From: Abelmoschus esculentus
Taxonomy: Eukaryota; Streptophyta; Magnoliopsida; Malvales; Malvaceae
Reading direction: 5' to 3'
DNA: 64,000 nt
NCBI GenBank assembly: GCA_035048815.1
Contig: JAUCBN010000037.1
Location: 16,272,001-16,336,000 of the forward strand
The notes under the pieces: generated by a model
Databases searched by the model: none
What the model was told of the DNA's origin: nothing
What the model saw: only the letters and a program-made list of their open reading frames with translations
Position numbers and translations under genes: made by a program
Part shown: positions 1 to 13,025 of the stretch, one piece after another
How the letters are laid out: each line of letters begins with the position of its first letter
How positions within the stretch are numbered: position 1 is the stretch's first letter

Positions 1-1050
1 ATATGGGAGGTGTTTATATACACTTGCCCACATAATTATCATTAAATAACTTAAAATGAACTTATACCTTACGCTCAAGGGGATGTAGACAACGTGAATA
101 TTTGGACTAATTGGGCTTGTTGATATTTTATTCATGAGTAATTTTCCTTAATTTATTTTTTCAATATCTAAGAAGAGTATATTTCGCTGAAATACGAATT
201 AAAGAGAAGTTGAACTTCCCTTGAACTCCAGATATTAATCAAATAATAAAAAAATAATATTAATTATCCTTTTAATATTCGAATTTAATTCGATTTGAAA
301 TATTAGATAATATGTAATATCCTTTGAATATTCGAATTTTGATTGTTTAAACTTCTTACTTGTTACCCTAATTTTCCCTATAAATATGATTGGAATTCTC
401 AGGTTTCAAATCATTTCAAAAATGATTTTTCTCTCTCGTATTTCTTCTAGTGATTGACGAAGACAAATAAGGCTCGAGATCTCTACAGTTATGCTACTGT
501 TGAATAAATACTCTTGTTGTTATATCCTAAGAGACAGACTACCATCGAACTCAAGCACCATAAGAATGACAGAAAATTCATCTTAAAAAAACTGTGTTGT
601 ACAAGCCTCAACACAATTTCATTTTTTTAAAATTGATTTGCGTTTTTGTTTGTGCTTATTTTCTAATTAATAATTTTTTTTTTCGTTTTTTAACCGTCTG
701 TATTGACTAATGTGTAACAAATAGTTCCTTCAGCTACATTCGAGCTGCTAACCACTAGTTGTTTGATATATATCCCTACACTAGAACCAAACCTATCCTG
801 AATCGACTCGAATTTAAAAACGACAGTGAATCTAAAATGCCAACGTGGCATTACATGCATTATTGCTAGTAATTCATAATCCTCAACGTACCCAAGGGGA
901 TAAAAGTTCCAAGGAAAAGGCAACTGGCAGAGAGATGACGAACCACAAGCAGTTGATTACATTTAAAGTTTCTAATCTTTTTCATGTTTTTCAAAATCGA
1001 ATCCGTTTCGACAAACGAATTCGATTTTTTTTCAAAAACTGACTAAATTG
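1..1050. other. Non-genic stretch, possible LTR or promoter remnant
   Basis: A+T-rich sequence without a recognisable gene. Around 379-386 there is a TATA-like ccctataaat followed by transcribed-leader-like CT-rich sequence, as in a plant LTR or an orphan promoter. Short open frames on both strands (for example 690-923 on the minus strand) match no family I know. Positions 1050-1399 are probably the 3' untranslated region of the adaptor gene that follows on the minus strand. Confidence 0.3.
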
Positions 1051-1399
1051 TCCAAAGCAAGGAGCTTTATTCATTGCAATTATATGTGTTAGCACCTGAG
1101 AATGGCAATAAAACTAGAATGATTACAGGCTTATCCCAATTACAATTGTCTTGAAACAGACCCATGTATGGTTACAGCATGCTTTGTGAATAAAAGGGCG
1201 AAGCCTTTACAACAACCAAACTCAAACTCTTCAAATGGAATCATATAAACAATAACTCAACGAGGATTGGGAACGAAAATGACTAATAAAGTCAGCAATG
1301 ACACAAACCTTGGTATCCTTTAGGAGGGAAATGCGGACTCGTGGGAGTAAATATTAGCATCACTGCTTAAGTTCTCGGTTACGACAGATCCCACAGGTT

Positions 1400-4300
1400 C
1401 TAGCACCTGATCTCATATGAGCAAGCCTTGGTAATGTAGCGAACCCATTCAACTGTGTTGTATCCACTCTTTTCCCACACCTGTGAAACAACGATGAATG
1501 TGATTCAGCTAACTTTACCTAAAAGAATCGGTTGTACATTCAAAACGGATAAGTATGATTACCTTAAGAAATCGGACACGTAAACCAGAGGCTGTAAACA
1601 TTGGAACCTGAGAAGAAAATGAAAATAAGTTACGGATGTGTTTTACTAGTCAGAAAGGCTTTCAAAGACGTGTATGCTAATGGCCAAGGTGTCAATATCC
1701 CGGATTAAGTCACCCAAAACTGATGTTCTTCGGCGTTTTCGTGAAATGTAATTTAACCAAATAGGACCTTGATTCTTCTTTTTTATCTCCAACTACCCAC
1801 CACCACCAAATTTCCGATTTTGTACTCATTTAGCATGCATGGAAATTCAACGAACTTTAGCAGGGCAAAAAAGGGAGTCTAAAGTACCAACGACATGGAT
1901 TACACATAATACATGAACTAAAGAATATCTAATTTACAAAACTTGAAGAATAATTCAGGAATACCATATTTTTTCCTATACTTAACAAGAAAATATATTG
2001 CATTAAAACAAGCAGAATAATTCAACATGTTCAAGAAGTAAAATATTAATCAATTTTGGCACCTGAAATTCCATTTGAATTGGTGGCTTAGTCCAAGATT
2101 TCTTCTCCGCCATTGTGGAAATTAACTCCACTTCTGCACTCAGGGTTGGTTCTGTTTGTCCAGGGAATTTTCTTATCCTAAAATACCAGATGAATATAAC
2201 ATTGGGCAATTGCTTTAGTCAATCTAGATACCAAGCATAAGTAGAGTGAAAACTACTGATTATTGGCAATCGGATGCCTGTGCAGCACAAACTAAACGTT
2301 TTGGCTGGTCCACTTTGTGATGAGAAAAAGAAGAAGCAGGCAGCGATAATTTCAACATAAAAGTGCAAATAGAGATCATATGTATATATTAACAAACTAA
2401 AACACTTACTTCCAAACCAAGCAATCAATAGAAGCTTGATACTTTGCTCGACCTGATGTTACTTGGAAACTAGTTTTCGCAGTCTGTTTTGGAACGGGAA
2501 TTTTGATGACAACACCAAGAGCAAACATCTTTGCTCCGAAGACACTTTTAACCTGAAATATTATAATGAATAATCTAATTACAGATACATGAGCTTCCAT
2601 ATCATGGACAATTCCAAAACGTTTGATTACAAACCTTAACATTTACTTCCATTCGTGTTCGACCAAGCTCCTTGATTGTTGGCAATACCCGAAAAGGTAG
2701 ATTAACTCCCTCAGTGATTCGGTACCTATGCATTCATTGGACAACAAGTTAAAAGGAACATTAATCAGGCATGCATAAAAGAAGTATGCATTGTAGAAAG
2801 AATTCCCTTTCACAAAGTATATCCAGATTTCTAGGCTCAAGGGATCTATAATCAACAGAAGCTTTTAGGAAGAACATACCAAGATTGGACATACTGCGTT
2901 AGCATAAGAAGCAAGCTATGGGTAACATAGACCTCACTAAAGTAGCATAAAGTAACAAAACTTGCCTTTGCATGATACTAATAACATAAACTTGCATCAC
3001 AAGGTAAATAAGGGATAAGACTTCTAAGCTTACTTCATTAATTCAAATTCACCATCCGGTGGCACAAAGCTAACAGTCTTTTCTGAGTTGAATCTTGTAA
3101 GATTTACGCACTGATGAAAAGTAACATCATCCAGCTCAATTGTCTTGCCACTGCAATAAGTAGTAGTGGCATCATAAGATATTGAAAATTAGAAAGCCAA
3201 CTTGCTTGCCTGAAACCAGTATCAGAAGATTGATTTCATGGCAACGAGAGCAGTACATAACAAGAGTATACAAAATTTTGCAAATTAGGTAGTTTAATAT
3301 TGAAACCTTTTAGAAAGTCGCTTGAAAATTCAAAATTTAATAATAAAAACTGCACCATTGACAAGAAAGGAAACAAGATGATATATGCAGAAGGCAGAGA
3401 ATATAAGGATGAGAGATGCAGCAATTAGAAGCCACCTTTTAGCAGGACGGGACTTTATTTGCGACTCTTTTTCAAGCCCAATTTTATCATTCAAGCCCAA
3501 TTTCAGATCAGGCATTCCAGAAAGGAAGCACTTCATAAGAATCTTTCCCGTAACATCACAACGCAGAACACTGCCTGAAATCACAAAATGTGTTACAGTA
3601 AACCAAGCAGACATCAACAAAAACACTTGACATAACCAGTACCAACCTTTTGAAGACATAAGTAGGTTTACACTTTCCACAATGTCCAGAAACACCTGAA
3701 ACAAACAAATGTTAATACCATTGAACAGTCACATTCAATATAGAAAGGAATATGACAGAACTCAGAAGAAATATCACCTCATTCTTTTTATAAACAAGTC
3801 CCTCTCTTCGCCAGCCAACAGCACCTGTGACTTGCAAAGTTGCGTTTGGAACAGGCTTATCTGAAGGCTAATGTTTGTTCCACAAGGAAAATGGAAATGA
3901 TTAATAATAATGCAACCTTACATAAAACTAAAAGCACAAACTAAATTCACATATGGCATATAAGCATCATTCTCATGCATCAATCCTCACAATAATCCAT
4001 AATACACAAAAATATAACTTACCTTGGATGAAAATGGAGACCGGACTCCTTCCTGGGTAATGTAAAGCTTTAAAATTTCTGGAGAAAGATTTTGTGGGTA
4101 GCCAAAGTCCATGATCTCTGCAATGGTAATCGAGGAATCAAACATTTAGCAACTCAAATGAACTCATAATTAAATGATTTTCATTTTCATTGAATTCTTT
4201 CCACAAAACAAATGCCTATATTAATTATTTAATTTTCGGTTTTTTATCAACTGATTCTACAAGCATTTTTCAATTTTTCAGCAGCTACAACTAGTAAAAA

Positions 4301-5174
4301 TAAAGTCCATCATGCTTACTATCACAAATTCACAATCCATAAGACCAAAAGTCAGGAATCATAGCTAACCAACGAATGCACAATAAAGCACAGCAGTAGA
4401 AAATTATCATTCAAGCCAAAAGAAACAGTGTCTAAACATACTAGAAACCAAGTAAGAGGACAAATGCTAAAGTATAAACATTCAACTTTCATTGAATACA
4501 TACCATCCAACAATTCATAAATCAGAACAAAATTATTACGAATAGCATCCTCATCAAAAGCACCACCAAAATATGATTTAAACAAAGCAACAGCCTGCAA
4601 AAAAGGGAGCAAAATGCAAACATCAATTATGACAGAAGAAAAGGATTGCACATTTTTCTACTGGAATATGAGGCTAATCTTTTCATAGTAAACATAAAGA
4701 ACAATAAATCTTCCGCTACCTCAACAACGAACTTGAAAGCACAAGCTACATTAGCATTACTGCTGACAACAATTACAATGTACACATTGCTAATTCTCAT
4801 GTAAAAGAAAGAGCAGCCTCCAATCTGTCGAACGGGACAAGTTCCGAGTTCTTTTGTTTGCATAATGTGCATTCGGAAGGCATCCACCATATTTCCCCTA
4901 AATGAAAAATTATACGAATAAAAAACCTTAAAATTTTACCAAAAACATCAGCAAAACTCCGCCACCTCATGGAAAAAAATATAAACCTAGATATTCGGAG
5001 AAATCTTGATGCATTCACGGCAATACTAAGCTACCTAATTTTAGTAATTTAATAGTAGCAGGAACTGAAAAGAAGAAAAAGAGAGAATTACCCGACATCG
5101 TCGCGGTAGAGACGATTGATGAGGACATCACCGCGAAGATTCAAGAAGTAGATTGCAGAAGCGGCCACCGGCAT
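1400..5174 (-). CDS. AP2M: AP-2 complex subunit mu (clathrin adaptor medium chain)
   Basis: Medium subunit of the plasma-membrane AP-2 adaptor, which binds Tyr-based sorting signals and phosphoinositides during clathrin-mediated endocytosis. The spliced protein starts MPVAASAIYFLNLRGDVLI (ATG at 5172-5174) and ends SYEIRC at the stop 1400-1402. The exons together give about 438 residues, the usual length. The N-terminal longin-like domain (about residues 1-140: DAFRMHIMQTKELGTCPV, NNFVLIYELLD) is followed by the mu homology domain (about 170-438: GWRREGLVYKKNEVFLDI, LDDVTFHQCVNLTRF, KIPVPKQTAKTSFQV, FLKVWEKSGYN). I count about twelve exons with normal GT-AG borders. The sequence is almost collinear with Arabidopsis AP2M (At5g46630) as I remember it. 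No frame break was seen, so this is probably a functional gene. The 5' untranslated region lies at about 5175-5330. Confidence 0.95.
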
Positions 5175-5344
5175 CTTCGATCCAGTGGATAGCTTAACAA
5201 GCTAAATGAAGTGAAATCAACCGGTGACTAGATTGGATCGGAGGTTGCTGAAACCGGCGACGGGGCCGACCGGATCTGGAGAAATAGAGAGCCTTCGCGT
5301 TCGACTTTCGGTTCGGTGATCAAAGCCTCGGCCAAGGAGATAAT

Positions 5345-6365
5345 TTAAAAGGAAAAAGAAATAAAAATTTACATAGATCTTTGAACAGTTTGCTGTTACA
5401 AGGATATACAGGTCAGGTCAAGGGACATTTCGTTCTTAAATACTAATAAAAATAATAAATTTTATCAAATAAATAAAGAGGATATTCATTAAAAAATTCA
5501 AATAAAATTCAAATATAATAACTACACTAATAGTTACCGACAGGTTGATCGAAATTTGATATCATTATATCTCGAGTTTGAGATTTTGAGTATGAAAAAT
5601 AAAATTCTTGAAACATTGTTTATTAAAATCAGATATGTGACATAGGTCGATTTAAATTAATCGAGACAAAACTTTAAAATTAGAAGAGTAACCAAAAAAT
5701 TAAATTATTAAAATATGATCATATAAAAAATTAAAAAATTCAAATATTTTTTTTAAAAAATAAAATATAAAAAACAAATAACATTATCAAATTAAAAAGA
5801 ATTACAAGATATGGAATTATGTTGGTATGGAAATGGTTTCTTATTTTAGAACTATGCATTTAGATATTATTTTACTTATATTTTGAAGTTAAAAATAAAT
5901 ATAAAATATATGATATTATCATGTATAGATAAAATACGAGAATATTAATCTTATAGTAAAAAAGAAATAAGAAATCTTGAAATATAAGTTAATTTCAAAT
6001 TAAAAAACTCTTTCAACGCAGTTTTTTATCTACAGGACTCGAACTCGAGATTTTATTTAAAGAGAATGAAGTTTATTACCATATAATCTAATATTCCTTT
6101 TTCCATTCTTATCTGTTAAAATTGACGATCATTTAAGACTAATTTAACATTATTTTTGAAAAATATTATAAAAATAATTTTCAAAAGTATTTTTAAAAAG
6201 CTTGATTTAAATTTTTATTGTCTATGATTATTGTCAAAAATTATTTTTGAAAAGATAGCATATTTGTTTTTAGATATTATGTTATAAATTAAAAATATAT
6301 TAGTTTTAATTAATCAAATCATTAATATAATGATATATTATTAATAAAAAAATCATTGATAATTG
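5345..6365. other. A+T-rich spacer
   Basis: Upstream region of AP2M, running to the tRNA gene. It is homopolymer-rich and has no open frame or recognisable repeat ends. I see nothing else in it. Confidence 0.6.
6346..6352 (-). terminator. RNA polymerase III terminator of tRNA-Cys
   Basis: A run of seven A on the plus strand is T7 on the transcribed strand, 13 bases beyond the mature 3' end of the tRNA. This is a standard Pol III stop. Confidence 0.8.
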
Positions 6366-6437
6366 AGGGCCCAACCGGGTTCGAACCGGTGACCTCTTGA
6401 TCTGCAGTCAAATGCTCTACCACTGAGCTATGGACCC
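6366..6437 (-). tRNA. tRNA-Cys (anticodon GCA)
   Basis: A 72-base cloverleaf read on the minus strand. The acceptor stem is GGGTCCA paired with TGGGCCC (one G-T pair), with discriminator T. The A box is TAGCTCAGTGGTAGAGC, the anticodon loop CTGCAGA gives GCA, and the B box is GGTTCGAACCC. It has no intron, and CCA is not encoded. CAA-containing sequence lies just upstream (6438-6450), as is common for plant tRNA genes, and a T7 terminator follows. All stems pair, so it should be functional. The lack of flanking organellar sequence and the presence of Pol III signals favour a nuclear gene. Confidence 0.96.
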
Positions 6438-7298
6438 AATGTTTGCATCCTTCTCAGCGTAAAATTATAATTATAAGTCATAATTATGAATGTAAAGTAA
6501 TAGAATAAACATTTGATCGTGTAAAAAAATAAGTTATTCAAGTTAATACGTTATATTTTTCAACTTAATTTTTTTTAATCAAATTTTTTGAGTTCTTATA
6601 TATATTCGATCATAATAATTTATCATGTCATAATATAATTTGATTCCAGTTTAAACGAATTTCTAATATATATATATATATATATATATGAAAAATTTGA
6701 GAGACTCAGCTCAAACTTAAAAATTAATCCGTTGATTACTAAATATTTCAAGTTATTCGAATCAAATAAAAACAGCTTCTTATTCTTGTCCATCAGCTGC
6801 AAGCGTGGTCTTCTTGTTTTACCTTTGCTCAGCAACAGATTGGTAAACTTATTTAATAATATCTTGGCTGTTGAAGATCAATAAAAGCTCATATGAATAT
6901 GTATGGATTATAAAGGTGAAACCCAGCAGTTCATCAGCTTTGGAATCCTTGAGGAGTTCAAAGGAATACACCAAATTTTGCGATGAAGAAGACGATTCCG
7001 ACTGAAACATCGTATCGTAAAATTTCGTTCCCGTTGCCATGGTCTCACTCGTTCTGTCATTCATAATAATCACAGTTAAACTTCTGCAAATTTCTTCGTG
7101 TTTCTATACTCGACATACGATTTAACTCGCCTGTGAACTCGGTATCATTGAAAGTCACAGTTTTCTTCTTTAACCAAAAGAAAAATTACGAACTCTGTGA
7201 TAAAAGTTGGAAAAACTGAAAATATGTCTATAATTTATCTACTTTTAGTAACTTCTATGACAAGAAAAGAAGAGTGTCTTTACTCTTACACTAGAGAA
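6438..7298. other. Spacer with a TA microsatellite and a doubtful small ORF
   Basis: A (TA)n tract of about 23 bases lies at 6667-6689. On the minus strand an ATG near 7040, in good context (GAGACCATGG), opens a Ser-rich frame (MATGTKFYDTMFQSES, running to 6849). I do not recognise it and found no convincing splice partner, so it is left unannotated. Part of this stretch may be 3' untranslated region of the pyruvate kinase gene. Confidence 0.4.
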
Positions 7299-10200
7299 TC
7301 ATGGTTCGACTTTCCGGACTTGGATGTGATGAGTGGATTCCTCGCGCCAGATCGGTTGTGCTCCACTTTGGACGAGTGTAACCGATTCTCCCTCCGACAC
7401 CAAGTTCTTGTCCTAAAAGAATAGAAATTTTGTATGAGAAAAGCATATCATGTACTGCAATTTAGTCTATCTGTGAAGAGCATGAAACTCTAAAATTGAA
7501 TCGAAACACACGACTTTCACATCTACAATCTGTCCGGAAGGAGTTGCCGGTTTATCTCAGGAATTGTTTTTTATAAGCCCCCTAAATTTGGCTACTAACT
7601 TCAAGAACCGAAGAACCTAGATAGGATATTTACCATTAACAGCTTCAGTGCTCGGGAAAACGTCTCCTCCGCATCATCTGAAAACTGCATATATATCGGT
7701 ATCACACCTTGATAAAGAGCCAGTTTCTGCTTAATTCTTTCCCTGCCAAGAACAATAATTATGGCACAATAGCGAGAACAGGGAACGAAAACATGTTCTA
7801 ATTTGGAATGCCGAAACAATTCTCAATTAAACTATCATCAGTAATCTGTAAAGTGATTGTCGGGAATAGTTCCCGTAAGGCAGTTTACAAAAATCAAACA
7901 TTAGAATTTTGTTGCACCGTCATTAAAACACAACGAAGCCAAGCTGCAACCATTCGTCAAAAACCAAATCCAAATAATGCGAAAAGAATAGTTTACGTAA
8001 CACATACACCTACTAAAACTTACTCGTTTGTGAAGGCAAAGATCGAAGAGGAAGGACGGTAATGACTCAATAGTATAGCCATGGATCCTGTTCTTGTAAA
8101 AACTAGGACCGGTGTATCAAGTGTGTTAGCCATGGTTGTCGAATGGAAAGCAAACATTTCACCCATATGACTCTGCAAAAGAACGCCCTAACACGGTTGG
8201 ATTAGGAAAGCAAATCTATAAAAAGCAGTACAGAAATTGAAACGAGCATACGGCTAACAGAACAAACTTGAATGATATGTACCATATCCAGAGAACTGAT
8301 TACCTTGTGAGCATTAAAACGAGCTGGAGGCATAACACTGACCGGAAGACTTAACTCCGTCCTCAATGCCACGGTGTGCATGACTTTAACAGCTTTAATC
8401 GGGTACCTTCGGTTATTGTCATCAATGGGAAATTAGCCAATATTTAAGATGCAAATACTAAAAAATTATGTCAAAATGTAAATGCTAGATTAAGTTATCT
8501 AAAACAACGAAGCATCCAGGTATTCCTAAAACATCTAACAATTACCTAAATTCGGGCTTGCACACTTGTAGGAGATCATGCTTATTCTACCTATATTAAT
8601 TACAAATAGATAAAGAGGAAGGATTGGAAATATAATATAAGTTATAACCGGGATATAAAGTAGTGCTCAGTTAGTTTAACAACAAACAATAGCCGAGCTA
8701 ACTCACTTTCCGTGTGCAGTTTCTCCAGAAAGCATAATTGCATCAGCACCTTCTCGAACAGCAATAGCGATGTCAGAAACTTCGGCTCTTGTTGGTGTAG
8801 GATGATTAATCATACTTTCGAGCATATTTGTCGCCACAATTACCGGTTTATGCATCTCACGACATCTTCTGATGATATCTTCCTGTGAATGACAACAAGA
8901 GATGTTGGTATATTTGGAAACATATCTTACATAAATTTCTCGATTACGGAAAGTATATGCTGTTTACACCACATCATCATTCTCAGTATACTATTTCATT
9001 CAAGATTTTTTTCGGGAAAGAAAGGACGGCACAAGCATTTTATTAAACCTATATTCTCATATAGAGCTAAAAGGAGGCACATCAAGAATCAAAAGTTACC
9101 TGCAATAACGGAACCTCCTCAATTGGAAGTTCAGCTCCAAGGTCTCCTCGAGCAACCATTGCCTATAATAAAGTCCAAGATAGAAGTAAAGTTTCAGTTC
9201 AGACACAATCTCACTCTACATGTAATTCTAAAGTTTTTCAGGATTATAAACACATTGTTCAAGAATATCGAAACAAACCCCATCAGAAGCGGAAATTATC
9301 GAGTGAAGATTCGGAATAGAATCAGCACTTTCAATTTTCACAATCACATGAATGTCTGCATTGCAACCTGCAAAAAAGTTCGGTAACAAAACAGTCATAA
9401 CTGTGGAAACCGAATAATAATATCGCACACGCACTTCACAGTTAAACTATAATTATTTTACCTTTAAGATAATCTTTCAACTCATGGACTACTTTAGCAT
9501 CCTTCACGAATGAAACAGCATAAAAATCAACTTGGTTGTCCACCCCGAACTTGATATCTTCCCAGTCTTTGTCTGAGAACATGATGCATTCGATCCAAAA
9601 TTTTGATTAGCAAACAAAATTGGAAAGAACAGACCATGTTTAAGTGAAATGTCAAAACAATTTTGCGTGCATAACCTGTTATTGACGGCAGAGTGGCACT
9701 TTTTCCACGCACGTTTAAATGGCGCCTTGATTTCAGTTCTCCGCCATCAACTACTACACATGTAACCAAATCATTTGTCTTTGACTTTACTGCTAATGAC
9801 ATCATTCCACCTGCCGTATAGAGACACGAAGCAACTCATCAAGTTCCGTATACAAGTAAAAATTCGACAAAAGTGTGCTTTTGATTAGTGAATACTTCCC
9901 GGATCCACTCATTTTGATAATTAACAAATAGAAACATATCAAGAAAACAAATTTAATTGTCGGTTTCTTCATGATACAGATCGAATACATTAAATGCAGG
10001 AGCAGAAAACAGGCTGAGGATAAAAGACAGATTTTGTCCGACCAAGAGTACTTAACATAACAAAAACGATTAATTGTATCTTCGATACGATTAATTCACT
10101 ATTCGTATTCAATTGGTTCAGATTAGAGCATCATACATTGAAACAAAGATTATGTCTCCAGCTACCAAGACATCAAATCTCTTCTTACCATCTACCAAGA

Positions 10201-11100
10201 GTATGTCTCCAGCTTCGACATCGTTAACAAAGTCGTCGTAGTTTACGCTGACGGTATTTTCCATACTAACTCCTCTTTTGATAGTGAAATTAAACTCTTG
10301 CCCCTCTTTGAGCTGAATCGGTTGAGGAACATCGCCACTTCGAACCTCGGGACCCTGCATAAAGAACAAATCAGGTACACTTAAACAAGAAAACAAAACA
10401 TACCATTAAAAATTATGGGGATTGCTAAGCAGTGCCTAATTATACTACAATAGGAAATAATTCTACTACAATAATCAAACAATTGATGCATTCAACATGA
10501 ACATATGTTGTCTGAAAATGGATATACCTTGGTGTCCAGCATGATGGCAATAACTTTGTCTTCAAATTGAGCATTGTATTCCTTAACAAGATCAATGGTT
10601 TTCTGATGAGAAGTATGGTCTCCATGGGACATGTTCAATCGAGCCACGTTCATTCCAGCCTCGGCCAGTTTCCATATCATCTCACGCGAGCTCGTGGAAG
10701 GACCGATGGTACAGACAATCTTGGTTTTCCTCCGACGACTCGAATTCACTTTCACTTGTCCTAAAGCCTCGCTGTCTAATATCTCAACCGTCGATTTCAC
10801 CCTGTCCTGAAAATCGAAACAACAACCATAAATAAACAATTAAAAACTGGGTCTGAAACGAAAAACGAAACTGACGGCGTTGAAATGGCCGTTGGTGGAT
10901 GTAACAACGCCGGTTTTGATGTTTTGCATGGATCTGATGGGAAAAAATGAGACTCCTTTAGAGAAAAAGAGACGGCTTTTATTAATCCGATTGGCTCCGG
11001 ATTCAAACAGGGGATGATCGGTTGTGCTACGGAAAGACGACAAATCGGCGGCAGCGACGGCGGAAGCGTCGGTTAAGAGAGTCGTGATAACACCCTCCAT
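7299..11100 (-). CDS. PKP3: Plastidial pyruvate kinase, PKP3-like
   Basis: Catalyses phosphoenolpyruvate + ADP to pyruvate + ATP in plastids, feeding fatty-acid synthesis. The ATG at 11098-11100 opens a roughly 75-residue Ser/Thr-rich leader that fits a transit peptide; exon 1 ends in FNA and joins DRVKSTVEIL. Later exons carry the family landmarks: RRKTKIVCTIGPSTSSRE, AGMNVARLNMSHGDH, IAIMLDTKGPEVRSGD, DKDWEDIKFGVDNQVDFYAV, VIVKIESADSIPNLHSII, AMVARGDLGAELP, VIVATNMLESMINHPTPTRA, DAIMLSGETAHGK, TLVQSGAQPIWREESTH. The stop is TGA at 7299-7301. About eleven exons, all joining in frame. Details such as MSLAVKSKT and FGVDNQVDF are closer to Arabidopsis At1g32440 (PKP3) than to PKP-beta1, from memory. 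The three plastid isoforms are similar, so the subtype is less certain than the enzyme. No lesion was seen. Confidence 0.93.
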
Positions 11101-13025
11101 TTGTAAGTGGAAAATCTCCTGAGCAGAGCAGAGCAGAACAAAAGAAGATTTTTTTTATAGAGGAAAGAGAGATGGTCGTGTATTAAGACAGTTAAGGACT
11201 TCAAAGAGCTGAGAGCGGTCGTTATCAGGGTGGCGCTGTCGGTGTTTGCTGGTCCCCTGTCTGGTGCTAGGCCGTTGGAGAAGTTGTAGGGCACAATACA
11301 AATTATATGGAAATTTAAGAGCAGTTAAAATGAGCTCTAGACGCAGGCGCGTCATGCAAAATGTCACAGTTTGCTGAGCTATTCAAAGATATTTTTAGAT
11401 TAGTATTGTTCTATTTTGAGTGATCATTCGGTTCGAATTTAGTTTAGTTTATTTAACTTGGATTGAGTTAGATTTGATTTAAATTTAAATCGGATGTATA
11501 TAATTTTTGGTCAAACCGAATATCGGGTTCAATCAATATTAAATTTATTGACTTTTTGGATCGAGTTAGTAATAGATAGGTTAGTTTTCGATTCAAGTTA
11601 ATGTCAGTTAGTTTGATATTTCGAGTCAGACCAATATCATAATGGTTTTTGGGTCAATATCAAATTGGTTAGTTTTTTTTTGACAAATGTTACTGAATTT
11701 TTATTAAATCCATAGAAAATTATAATTACAACGTAATTAAGAAGCAAAATAATAGGATTAAAAAATCCAAAAATTCTTACAACCAAAAACAAAGAAAAAT
11801 AAAATTCCTATGGAAATAAGCATACCAATAAAATTCAACAGCTTCCTGAATCTCCTTGTCTCTATTCGCACGAGACGCATAGTGAAAGAAGGAGTTGTAG
11901 ACGATTCAAACTGTCGTGCAAAAAGTACCGCTACACAGGACTGATTTTATCGGCAAACAACCATCAACCGAGTGGGGATAAGTCTTTCCAAGTGACCACC
12001 GACAAAACAATAAATCAGAAAACTAGCATCGATTTAACCTCTATACAAACAACAACCGATCGCTAACCTAATTTTTAAATATATTCAATTTCTAGTAAGT
12101 TGATTGTTTTATTTTGGTTAGTTTTTTCTTTTAGTCGATCTTCATATTTTTAGGTTAATTCAAGATGAGTTAGATATATATTCAATTGCATATATACAAA
12201 ATTATTAATATATTCAAATAAAAATATATTTTCGTGAATCTTATTTTTTTTAAATTAAATATTATCATATAGGTTAATTTTGGCCCAATCAACAAAGTTC
12301 TAGTAATTTGATTTCAAAATAACACGAATACAAACGGACAAAAACAAATACGAATAAATTATATTTTTTAGTGAACAAATACAAATAAAAAATTTCATAT
12401 TTATTTATTTTTTAATTAAAAATTAAATAAATAAACATAAATACAACCTTATTCGTGTTCGGTTCATTTACGTACTGATATGCCGGTGGATGCATGTGAT
12501 CAAAGGGTGCGTGGGCTCCCACGCCGCAGCTGAAGCATCAGGCGCTTATTCTTCACGTGCGTTTGAGGAGATGAAGAAATGCTCTTGTGATGATCTGGAC
12601 CGTTAGATAAAAATTGATCTAACGGTGACATACCAGATTAGGTTTTTGATAGTATTTGAAATTAGGGTTTAGCTTAGTTTAAATTTGGGCCTAACGAGTC
12701 ATATATGTACATGGAGCTATAAATATATTTGGATATTTAAATGAGGATGGACTGTTAATATTCATTTAAATGAGCATTAATTTAAGTAATAAATATTAAT
12801 ATTTTACTTTTCGTTTAATCATAATAACCATGGGCGAAGCTATCTTTATAATTGGGGCGAGGCTATAAATATATTTGGAAAATCATATTTTTTTATATAA
12901 TTTGTATATAATTTAGAAAATCATATGTTAGATTAGGCAAAGCCAAATAAACCGGTCACCGGTCACCGGTCACTAGAGATGCATTAGCTAGAAGTGCCTT
13001 CTGAGTTTGAGGGCTTTTTTTTTCT
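11101..13025. other. Spacer between pyruvate kinase and LON2
   Basis: 11101-11400 is the upstream region of the pyruvate kinase gene. 11400-11670 and 12080-12480 are degenerate TCGAG-type repeat sequence, interrupted by a non-LTR retrotransposon end (separate entry). 12490-12700 is G+C-richer and promoter-like, with the hairpin GCGTGGG-CCCACGC and inverted CCGTTAGAT/ATCTAACGG, but it leads into no gene. At 12951-12973 the heptamer ACCGGTC is repeated three times just beyond the LON2 stop codon. Confidence 0.5.
11672..12065 (-). mobile_element. 5'-truncated non-LTR retrotransposon 3' end (LINE-like)
   Basis: The plus strand begins with a poly-T run, which is the poly-A tail of an element on the minus strand. 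The minus strand then reads as the familiar end of plant LINE copies: remnants of a reverse-transcriptase C-terminus (around RDKEIQEAVEFYW), a T-rich 3' untranslated region with TTTTGGTTGTAAGAA, then ATGGATTTAATAAAA and poly-A. There is no complete open frame. It sits inside older TCGAG-type repeat sequence. The 5' border and target duplication were not resolved. Confidence 0.5.

Noticed and set aside
690..923. 77-residue minus-strand open frame near the window start
   Set aside because: No start context, homology or splice partner; the non-genic surroundings make it most likely chance or a decayed element.
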